The notes under the pieces are model-generated. The model had not been told where the DNA came from. It ran no database searches and saw nothing but the letters and a program-made list of their open reading frames with translations. Source: Collinsella sp. (lineage in GTDB: Bacteria > Actinomycetota > Coriobacteriia > Coriobacteriales > Coriobacteriaceae). Taken from it: 5,910 bases of DNA. The number at the start of each line of letters is the position of its first letter. The stretch's first letter is position 1. The position numbers and the translations under genes are program-made. This document shows positions 1-4,595 of this stretch, one piece after another. The stretch spans positions 1 to 5,910 of the forward strand of contig JAUMNV010000135.1 in NCBI GenBank assembly GCA_031295725.1, in the 5' to 3' direction.

Positions 1-231
1 AGCGGAGCAGGGGTTATAGGTATACGGGGCATGCGCCACCAGCGGTCCAAAGTCGTTTTGCGCCATAAGCTCGCGCAGAGCCGCCACGTCATCCATGTCA
101 AGGTCTTTTGCCTTGCCACCGCGCGGGTTGCGCGTAAAGAATGCAAAGGTATTGGCGCCAATGGACAACGCCGTCTCCCCCATTGCCCGATAGCCCTTCG
201 TCGTCGAAAGATGACACCCGATCGTCAGCAT
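1..231 (-). CDS. nfo: Endonuclease IV (AP endonuclease), N-terminal 77 residues; truncated by window edge
   Basis: Endonuclease IV cuts DNA 5' of abasic sites in base-excision repair and binds a metal cluster in a TIM barrel. The visible 77 residues match its N-terminal third. The opening is IGCHLSTTKGY (compare IGAHVSAAGG in the E. coli protein). Then comes SIGANTFAFFTRNPRG, which carries the FTxN motif, and VAHAPYTYN, whose His67 corresponds to the metal-ligand histidine of the LPHDSY motif in E. coli Nfo. The ATG at 231 is preceded on the minus strand by a GGGGGAG ribosome-binding sequence, and the conserved IGxH motif begins three residues in, so the start is firm. Full proteins are about 280-300 residues, so roughly 200 residues lie beyond position 1. 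A repeated hairpin ends 20 nt upstream of the start codon. It may share a transcript with the upstream Gfo/Idh gene, but the gap of 172 nt makes this uncertain. Confidence 0.9.
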   Translation of the reverse strand, partial: MLTIGCHLSTTKGYRAMGETALSIGANTFAFFTRNPRGGKAKDLDMDDVAALRELMAQNDFGPLVAHAPYTYNPCSA

Positions 232-247
232 CTCCAGCTCCCCCTCA

Positions 248-333
248 TCAGTTGCGGTGAAATACGGTCTATTGGTGCCTTATTTTGGCGCAAACAGACC
301 GTATTCCACCGCAAGTTATAAAAGGGGCATCAG
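248..333 (-). repeat. Hairpin repeat element, copy A, in the leader of nfo
   Basis: A 63-nt inverted repeat (252-314) has arms of 19 nt at 252-270 and 296-314. They are complementary except at one position (A260 opposite C306, which becomes a G-U wobble in minus-strand RNA). The inner 25 nt can extend the stem with mismatches and leave a 7-nt T-rich loop. It is followed on the plus strand by the 19-nt block GTTATAAAAGGGGCATCAG (315-333) and preceded by TCAG. The whole 86-nt unit aligns without gaps to copy B (1435-1520), 70 of 86 identical. There is no T-run after the stem on either strand, so it is not an ordinary Rho-independent terminator. In mRNA sense it lies directly before the nfo SD. 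Confidence 0.9.
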
Positions 334-377
334 AGATGCGGGCCGCCAAGCACTACGGCTACGGGCGCCAACGTCAT
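330..377 (-). CDS. Possible 15-codon leader peptide ahead of hairpin copy A
   Basis: On the minus strand an ATG at 377 opens a 15-codon frame (MTLAPVAVVLGGPHL) that ends at a TGA inside the conserved flank of hairpin copy A. AGGGG lies about 4 nt before the ATG, and an in-frame TAG lies just upstream of that. The frame sits in the 172-nt gap between the Gfo/Idh gene and nfo. Frames this short arise easily by chance and I recognise no homologue. It is listed because it has a possible ribosome-binding site and ends exactly at the repeat, as the AKR gene does at copy B. Confidence 0.15.
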   Translation of the reverse strand: MTLAPVAVVLGGPHL

Positions 378-403
378 AATCCCCTATGCGTCAGTACCAA
401 GCC

Positions 404-1423
404 CTAGAGGGCTAGACGGATTGCATCGATAATGCGTGCGCAGCGCTGTGTGGCGGCAAGGGGCATGACGGGACTCTCGAGTTTCCCCGCCCGGATGAGC
501 TGGGTCGCATGCTGAATTTCACCGTAGAAATCATCGACCTCAAACGGGGCATTTATTTCGAGCACTCGTCCGTCGGAGTACTTCACATGGGCGAGCTCGG
601 GGCGATGGAGGCGCTCGATTTCCAACGAGCCCCGCTCGCAGGCAATCGTTAAGCGGCTTTCATATGCTGCTTTGCCGTCGCACGCCATATGAATGGGTAT
701 GCCGCCGACGCTCATATGGATATCATCGGCCCAATCCACGTGACCGCCCGATACGTCACGCCAGCGAACTTCACGAGACGAAACATCGCACGCACCCGCA
801 AGCAGATCCTCAAACCACCCGACCGCATAGCAGCCCATGTCATATAGACAGCCACCCTGCAACGGATTGAGCAGATAACTCGAAGGAGACTCACCATAAT
901 CGAGTTTTTGCACGCTTTCGATCGAAACGATACGGCCGAGCTCGCCTGACGCAAGCAACCCCTTCACGCGAGTATGCATCGGACAAAACCGATTTTTCAT
1001 CGCCTCCATAAACGGCACACCGCACTCGCGGGAAACGAAGGTGATCGCACGGGCCTCTTCTTCATTCAAAACGGCCGGCTTTTCGCACAGTACGGCCTTT
1101 CCCGCGCGCAGCGCCCGACAGACCCAATGCGCATGCATGCCATGTGGAAGAGCCAAGTAGATTGCGTCGACATCGGGGTCGGCAATCAGCGCATCATAAG
1201 CCGCATCGCCGCTATCGTCAGCCGTGGCATAACTGTGCGCGGCATCAATCGAAAACTCCCTGCAAAACTCCTCAACATGCGAAGGAGTGCGACCGGCGGC
1301 AGCCACAAGCCGTGCCCCGTCCACCTCCTTGAGCGACGATGCAAATCGATGCGAAATGCGCCCAGCGCCCAAAACGCCCCAACGAACCTCACGCAAATCA
1401 TCACATGAATCCCGATGGCCCAC
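404..1423 (-). CDS. Gfo/Idh/MocA-family NAD(P)-dependent oxidoreductase
   Basis: This is a cytoplasmic NAD(P)-dependent dehydrogenase of the glucose-fructose oxidoreductase/inositol dehydrogenase/dihydrodiol dehydrogenase type. The substrate is probably a sugar, polyol or related alcohol but cannot be read from sequence. The 339-aa product has an N-terminal Rossmann fold with VRWGVLGAGRIS (Gly19, Gly21), then DVDAIYLALPHGMHAHW, then the family signature CEKP (113-116), whose Lys115 is the usual catalytic lysine. In the C-terminal domain, GGCLYDMGCY (190-199) matches the GGxxxDxGxH motif with Tyr in place of the usual His. The start is set at GTG 1423 because AAGGGAG lies 5-6 nt upstream and gives about 12 residues before the first strand. 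The open frame upstream to 1501 only runs through a hairpin repeat. TTG (D-L-R-E-V) nearer the Rossmann strand is an alternative start without a good SD. It lies 93 nt after the AKR gene on the same strand, so a redox operon is plausible. Confidence 0.9.
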   Translation of the reverse strand: MGHRDSCDDLREVRWGVLGAGRISHRFASSLKEVDGARLVAAAGRTPSHVEEFCREFSIDAAHSYATADDSGDAAYDALIADPDVDAIYLALPHGMHAHWVCRALRAGKAVLCEKPAVLNEEEARAITFVSRECGVPFMEAMKNRFCPMHTRVKGLLASGELGRIVSIESVQKLDYGESPSSYLLNPLQGGCLYDMGCYAVGWFEDLLAGACDVSSREVRWRDVSGGHVDWADDIHMSVGGIPIHMACDGKAAYESRLTIACERGSLEIERLHRPELAHVKYSDGRVLEINAPFEVDDFYGEIQHATQLIRAGKLESPVMPLAATQRCARIIDAIRLAL

Positions 1424-1434
1424 GACAGCTCCCT

Positions 1435-1520
1435 TCAGTTGCGGTGGAATAGTTCCTGTTTGGCCCCTATTCTGCCGCAAACAGGAACTATTCCACCGCA
1501 AGTTATAAAAGGGGCATCAG
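1435..1520 (-). repeat. Hairpin repeat element, copy B, between the AKR gene and the Gfo/Idh gene
   Basis: A 63-nt inverted repeat (1439-1501) has perfect 24-nt arms at 1439-1462 and 1478-1501 and a 15-nt loop. Flanks are TCAG on the left and GTTATAAAAGGGGCATCAG (1502-1520) on the right, identical to copy A. On the minus strand the flank supplies the TGA stop of the AKR gene (1517-1519). The hairpin base lies only 15 nt before the GTG start of the Gfo/Idh gene, immediately before its SD. No oligo-T follows the stem on either strand, arguing against classical termination. At 24 bp this stem is far longer than needed for a terminator. It could be a repetitive extragenic palindrome, an RNA-processing signal or a regulatory leader. 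Confidence 0.93.
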
Positions 1521-2704
1521 GAGCACGTTTTGCAAAAGGCTTTAAGCGCGGCCGTTACGGGGCCAGGCTGGAAACGTCGGCGCACATCGTCGAGACGCTC
1601 GGGAATATCGATGTGCTGCGGGCAGTGACGCGCGCATTTGCCGCACTTGACGCAATTGCTCACCAGCTTGGGCTCGTTGGTCCGCACCGCGCTCGCCGTA
1701 AAGTATTGAGACAGCCCCGTAAACCAACTATGTGCGTAGCTCGCGTTGTAGGCACCAAAGCAGCCGGGAATATTGATGCCCTTGGGGCACGGCATGCAGT
1801 AACCGCACCCCGTACAGGGCACGCGATTCGATTTCTCAAACTCTCCCAGCACACGTGCGATGGTATCGAGCTGCTCCGTCGTCATCGAATCCGACAGCGC
1901 ACGATCCGCCAATGCCGCGTTCTCGTCCACCTGCGCGGTATCGGTCATGCCCGAAAGCAGCATCGTGACTTGAGGATGGTTCCACACCCACGAAAGGCCC
2001 CAAGCAGCCGGCGTCTTCAGGTACGGATCGCGTACGTCATCGAGCACGGCGCGGGCCCGCGGAGGCAGTTTGCCCGCCAGGCGTCCACCCAAAAGCGGTT
2101 CCATCACAAACACCGCGAGCCCGCGCTCGGCGGCTGCCATGAGTCCCGCCGTTCCCGCTTGGTATCGCTCTCCAGCGTAGTTGTACTGGATCTGGCAAAA
2201 GTCCCAGTCATACGCGTCAAGCATCGTGAGGAAGTCCGCCGCACTGCCGTGGTACGAAAAACCTATCTGGCGAATACGCCCCACAGCCTTTTGGTGCGCA
2301 ATCCAGTCCTCGATACCCAACGCTACCACGCGCTCCCACTGCGCGGGCGAGGTGATGTTGTGCATGAGGTAGTAGTCGATATGGTCAGTCCGCAAACGGC
2401 GCAGCTGCTCGTCGAAGAACCGATCGAAATCCTCTGCGCACTTGCACGAAGCGTGCGGCAACTTAGTCGCCAGCAACACCCGGTCACGCAGCCCCAAGCG
2501 CTCAAGTGAGGCGCCCACGCACACCTCGTTACCGGGATAAAGATACGCGGTATCCAGATAATTAATCCCCTGCTCTACCGCACGGGAGATGATGGCATCG
2601 GCCGTCTTCGCATCGGGGTGCCCCGGCGCACCGGGAAACCTCATGCAGCCCAGACCCAGAGCGGATATTCGGTTACCACTTTTGGGGTCAACACGGTATT
2701 GCAC
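1517..2704 (-). CDS. Aldo/keto reductase with C-terminal [4Fe-4S] ferredoxin-like domain
   Basis: An NAD(P)H-type aldo/keto reductase barrel is fused to an iron-sulfur domain. It is likely a cytoplasmic oxidoreductase; the substrate is unknown. Counting from the chosen start (395 aa), the AKR tetrad is intact: Asp51 and Tyr56 in YLDTAYLYPGNE, Lys81 in LLATKLPH, and His115 in YYLMHN. The C-terminal part has two cysteine clusters: CTGCGYCMPCP (Cys297, 300, 303, 306) and the classic CVKCGKCARHCP (Cys351, 354, 357, 361). The protein ends with another CxxC pair (FCKTCS). This order and length fit the known Fe-S subgroup of the AKR superfamily. GTG 2704 is preferred because AAGGGAGG lies about 4 nt upstream and MQYRVDPKSGNRISALGLGCMRF begins as the family does. 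ATG 2722 is an alternative adding six residues; upstream codons look non-coding. Its TGA stop lies inside the flank of hairpin copy B. Confidence 0.93.
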   Translation of the reverse strand: MQYRVDPKSGNRISALGLGCMRFPGAPGHPDAKTADAIISRAVEQGINYLDTAYLYPGNEVCVGASLERLGLRDRVLLATKLPHASCKCAEDFDRFFDEQLRRLRTDHIDYYLMHNITSPAQWERVVALGIEDWIAHQKAVGRIRQIGFSYHGSAADFLTMLDAYDWDFCQIQYNYAGERYQAGTAGLMAAAERGLAVFVMEPLLGGRLAGKLPPRARAVLDDVRDPYLKTPAAWGLSWVWNHPQVTMLLSGMTDTAQVDENAALADRALSDSMTTEQLDTIARVLGEFEKSNRVPCTGCGYCMPCPKGINIPGCFGAYNASYAHSWFTGLSQYFTASAVRTNEPKLVSNCVKCGKCARHCPQHIDIPERLDDVRRRFQPGPVTAALKAFCKTCS

Positions 2705-2867
2705 GGCCCCTCCCTTCGCCATCAGCGCCCCGGCAAGGCGAAACACAATGGTCACGCAGCCGAAACATCGTGGAATCGCAATCGAGAACGTATCGTAACG
2801 TAGCAGAAATCGAGCCGTCACGACACCGCTTTAACATCAGCAAAAAGCCCGATGAAAGGAGGCAAGC
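2705..2867. promoter_or_regulatory. Divergent intergenic region between the AKR gene and the small cyclase-like gene
   Basis: These 163 nt separate divergent starts, so promoters in both directions are expected. On the minus strand, GTGACG followed 18 nt later by TACGAT is a weak sigma-70-like match. The centre holds AACGTA twice exactly 10 nt apart (2787-2792 and 2797-2802), flanked by two AATCGAG copies (2780-2786 and 2808-2814), which could be a regulator site. A near-perfect SD, AAAGGAGG, ends 5 nt before the plus-strand GTG at 2868. No convincing consensus promoter is seen. Confidence 0.35.
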
Positions 2868-3062
2868 GTGACCACGCGTGAGGGCGCCTACCTCTACCCC
2901 GGAGAGCAGTACATCCTCTCGGTCGACCGTTACCAGATCGAGGTCATGGACCATCTAGACGAGCTTCCCGCCACGGGCGCTGTCATCTTCTGCACCTTCC
3001 CCAAGGTCCGCGATGGCGTCGGATACCCCGCGCGCGTTTTTGCGGTCTGCCCCGCAGCGTAA
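2868..3062 (+). CDS. Small protein resembling the C-terminus of a cyclase/kynurenine formamidase-like protein
   Basis: The product is 64 aa. The SD AAAGGAGG with 5-nt spacing before GTG 2868 is the best in the window, and an in-frame TGA lies just upstream, so the frame cannot be extended and translation looks real. Residues from about 20 to 62 (YQIEVMDHLDELPATGAV, then FPKVRDGVGYPARVFAV) resemble the ending of the cyclase family (PF04199-type metal-dependent hydrolases), where an IEN-L-LDELP stretch leads to a small-residue beta strand, then P-K-x-x-D-G-x-P-x-R-x-x-A. Full members are about 200-250 aa with an N-terminal HxGTHxD metal site, which is absent here. It could be a remnant of a deleted gene, or a stand-alone small protein. 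A terminator-like hairpin follows at 3135. The family link is from memory and moderate. Confidence 0.65.
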   Translation: MTTREGAYLYPGEQYILSVDRYQIEVMDHLDELPATGAVIFCTFPKVRDGVGYPARVFAVCPAA

Positions 3063-3101
3063 GCTCCACGCGTCCATTCATTTAAAAATCGCCACCCTGC
3101 A

Positions 3102-3129
3102 TGCACAAGGTGCGCTGGCGGCATACAAT
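3102..3129 (+). promoter_or_regulatory. Candidate sigma-70 promoter for the panE-like gene
   Basis: TACAAT (3124-3129) matches five of six bases of the -10 consensus. TGCACA (3102-3107), 16 nt upstream, is a four-of-six -35 match. Transcription would begin around 3136, at the first bases of the hairpin at 3135-3157. Only 19 nt lie between that hairpin's T-run and the ATG, so the promoter for the panE-like gene must be upstream of the hairpin. Confidence 0.4.
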
Positions 3130-3134
3130 CCATC

Positions 3135-3160
3135 AGGCGCCCCTTACGCGGGCGCCTTTT
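3135..3160 (+). terminator. Terminator-like hairpin before the panE-like gene
   Basis: AGGCGCCC (3135-3142) and GGGCGCCT (3150-3157) form a perfect 8-bp GC-rich stem with a 7-nt loop, followed by TTTT and then AT-rich sequence on the plus strand. This is the layout of a Rho-independent terminator for the small cyclase-like gene, which ends 72 nt earlier. If the candidate promoter at 3102-3129 is used, the same stem would form the extreme 5' end of the panE-like mRNA instead. Confidence 0.7.
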
Positions 3161-3179
3161 ATATGGGGAGATAATTCAC

Positions 3180-4094
3180 ATGCAGATCAACAAGGTCACC
3201 TTTATCGGCAAGGGCGGCGTCGGGCTACTCTACGGCAGTATGATCGCCCAGGCACTCGGCAACGACGCCGTCGAATACGTTATGGATGACGCCCGTTTTG
3301 AGCGTCACGCGGGCGATGCGCTCACCGTCAATGGCAAGCCCTGTGCGCTCAAGTCCGTCCGCGCCAGCGAGGCAACGCCCGCCGATCTGGTCATTCTCAC
3401 GGTCAAGACGACTGGACTCAACCAAGCACTCAAGACTATGGAGCGCGTCGTGGGACCCAATACGCTCATCGCCTCGCTGTGCAACGGCATTACGAGCGAG
3501 CAAAAGATTGCCGAGCGCTTTGGCTGGGAGCATACCGTTCTTGGTATTTGCCAGGGCATGGACGCCGTGTTCCTCAACGGAGAGCTCACCTTTACCAATG
3601 CGGGCGAAATCCGCTTTGGCGCGGCGGCCGGCACCGAGCTCGCAACCGTCACCGCCATCGACGAGCTCTACACGCGCTGCGGCATCGCCCATACCGTCGA
3701 GAGCGACGTTGCGCACCGCATGTGGGCCAAACTCATGCTCAACGACGGCATCAACCAGACGTGCATGGCCTACGGCGGGACCTACGGAAGCGCCACGGAG
3801 CCGGGCTCCGAGCAGCGTCGCTGCTTTGTTTCTGCCATGCGCGAAACGCTTGCGGTCGCCAACGCCGAGGGCATTGAGCTGACCGAGGCAGACCTGACGC
3901 AGATGGTGCACCTCATCGAGGGAATCGACCCCACCGGTATGCCCTCGATGGCGCAGGACCGCATCGCGCAACGAAAAACCGAAGTCGAGGAGTTCGCGGG
4001 CACCATTTGCCGCCTGGCCGTCAAACACGATATCCAAGTGCCGCAAAACGATTGGCTCTATCAGCGCATCCGCGATATCGAGAAAAGCTGGTAG
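3180..4094 (+). CDS. 2-dehydropantoate 2-reductase family protein (ketopantoate reductase, PanE/ApbA type)
   Basis: Ketopantoate reductase uses NADPH to reduce 2-dehydropantoate to pantoate in pantothenate and CoA synthesis. Paralogues in this family have other 2-oxo acid substrates. The 304-aa product is full length. It has the nucleotide-binding GKGGVG (Gly10, Gly12, Gly15), VKTTGL with Lys76, and CNGI with Asn102. The catalytic-domain motif MWAKLMLNDGINQ carries Lys184 and Asn188, which correspond to catalytic Lys176 and Asn180 of E. coli PanE. PSMAQDRIAQRKTEVEEFAG carries Ser256 and Glu268, matching Ser244 and Glu256. All key residues are therefore present. The ATG at 3180 has GGGGAG 9 nt upstream, and the first strand begins at once. 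The gene stands alone on the plus strand and no other pantothenate gene is in view, so the exact substrate is open and I give no symbol. Confidence 0.92.
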   Translation: MQINKVTFIGKGGVGLLYGSMIAQALGNDAVEYVMDDARFERHAGDALTVNGKPCALKSVRASEATPADLVILTVKTTGLNQALKTMERVVGPNTLIASLCNGITSEQKIAERFGWEHTVLGICQGMDAVFLNGELTFTNAGEIRFGAAAGTELATVTAIDELYTRCGIAHTVESDVAHRMWAKLMLNDGINQTCMAYGGTYGSATEPGSEQRRCFVSAMRETLAVANAEGIELTEADLTQMVHLIEGIDPTGMPSMAQDRIAQRKTEVEEFAGTICRLAVKHDIQVPQNDWLYQRIRDIEKSW

Positions 4095-4127
4095 CGCCCG
4101 GCTCACCACGTCAACAGGCTCAACAGC

Positions 4128-4165
4128 AAAGCCGCCACAAGGAGCACTCCCCTTACGGCGGCTTT
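4128..4165. terminator. Bidirectional terminator between convergent genes
   Basis: AAAGCCGCC (4128-4136) pairs with GGCGGCTTT (4157-4165) in a perfect 9-bp stem. The inner 20 nt can add an imperfect AAGG/CCTT extension. It lies 33 nt after the panE-like stop and 37 nt after the stop of the convergent 68-aa gene. The flanking A/T ends give short T-runs on both strands (TTTCATCTTCATCT on plus), as expected for a terminator serving both genes. Confidence 0.8.
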
Positions 4166-4202
4166 CATCTTCATCTATAACCAGTAGTCGATGTCCCGAC
4201 GG

Positions 4203-4409
4203 TTAGAGCTGCGACTCCGACGCCTGGTCCTCATCGTCGCGACAAAGGACTACACCCGCACTTCCCAGCAGTGCGGCCGCGACCAACGCACTGACCACGA
4301 TAGAGGCGGCCCCACAAGACCCCTGCATGCCCGCAACGAGCGCGGCCGTAGGACCAAGGCAGCCAAGCACCAATGCGACGGCGGCAATGGCAATATCTCG
4401 AGCGTTCAC
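4203..4409 (-). CDS. Small two-helix membrane protein, function unknown
   Basis: The product is 68 aa and I do not recognise the family. Two hydrophobic stretches, about residues 6-27 and 33-56, are separated by a short Gly/Ser loop (GMQGSCGAAS), which suggests a helical hairpin in the membrane. A charged, acidic tail (RDDEDQASESQL) follows. Cysteines are at 17, 32 and 56. The GTG start at 4409 is supported by GGAGGA with about 8 nt spacing. A terminator follows at 4128-4165 and a small hairpin precedes the SD at 4424-4448. The gene appears monocistronic, between the terminator of the secreted-protein gene and the convergent panE-like gene. The strong SD, the hydrophobic pattern and a terminator at its end support a real gene; function cannot be inferred. 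Confidence 0.75.
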   Translation of the reverse strand: MNARDIAIAAVALVLGCLGPTAALVAGMQGSCGAASIVVSALVAAALLGSAGVVLCRDDEDQASESQL

Positions 4410-4423
4410 AAGACCACTTCCTC

Positions 4424-4448
4424 CACGAGAAAGACCTTATTTCTCATG
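4424..4448 (-). promoter_or_regulatory. Hairpin abutting the SD of the small membrane protein gene
   Basis: On the minus strand CATGAGAAA, a 7-nt loop and TTTCTCGTG form a 9-bp stem with one G-U wobble. Its last bases run directly into the GGAGGA SD of the 68-aa gene. It could modulate ribosome access, or as DNA it could be an operator dyad. The stem is A/U-rich and only moderately stable. Confidence 0.45.
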
Positions 4449-4480
4449 AACTAGTGTGCCCCGCGCCCATATGCGCGACG

Positions 4481-4493
4481 TACCGTCACGGTA
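4481..4493. promoter_or_regulatory. 13-bp perfect palindrome TACCGT-C-ACGGTA
   Basis: Two perfect 6-bp half-sites are separated by a single base, about 72-84 bp upstream of the start of the 68-aa membrane protein gene. A one-base spacer is too short for an RNA hairpin of this size, so it looks more like a dimeric regulator site near the promoter. No regulator is encoded in the window. Confidence 0.35.
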
Positions 4494-4526
4494 AGGGCTC
4501 TGTTAGCTCAAACGCATACATAGAAC

Positions 4527-4566
4527 GGGCGTCCTTACGTTGCCCTAAAGCTCGGTAAAGACGCCC
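4527..4566 (-). terminator. Probable terminator of the secreted-protein gene
   Basis: GGGCGTCCTTAC (4527-4538) and GTAAAGACGCCC (4555-4566) pair over 12 bp with one mismatch, which is a G-U wobble in minus-strand RNA, around a 16-nt loop. It starts 29 nt after the stop of the secreted-protein gene. The tail on the minus strand (GTTCTATG) has few T residues, so termination may be weak, or the hairpin may protect the 3' end. Confidence 0.6.
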
Positions 4567-4595
4567 ATCCGCCAAATATCCGTGATGCAGAAAAA

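Noticed and set aside
252..314. Hairpin copy A as a Rho-independent terminator.
   Set aside because: No T-run follows the stem on either strand, and on the minus strand it would stop transcription just before the nfo SD. Copy B has the same problem.
1424..1501. N-terminal extension of the Gfo/Idh gene upstream to a TTG at 1501.
   Set aside because: The extra 26 codons are the hairpin repeat itself and no SD precedes the TTG. GTG 1423 has AAGGGAG at the right spacing.
248..1520. The two repeats as a CRISPR or as ends of an insertion sequence.
   Set aside because: There are only two copies, about 1.1 kb apart with an ordinary dehydrogenase gene between them, in direct rather than inverted orientation. 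No transposase, cas gene or short spacers are present.
1415..2509. Long plus-strand open frame opposite the AKR gene.
   Set aside because: It is an Arg/His-rich shadow with no recognisable domain. The minus strand carries the AKR tetrad and Fe-S cysteines.
3435..4094. A role in a pantothenate biosynthesis operon for the panE-like gene.
   Set aside because: No panB, panC or panD is visible and the gene is flanked by terminators, so operon context gives no support.
3225..4109. Long open frame on the minus strand opposite the panE-like gene.
   Set aside because: It is a mirror of a GC-rich coding region. The plus strand encodes all catalytic motifs of the ketopantoate reductase family and the opposite frame has none.
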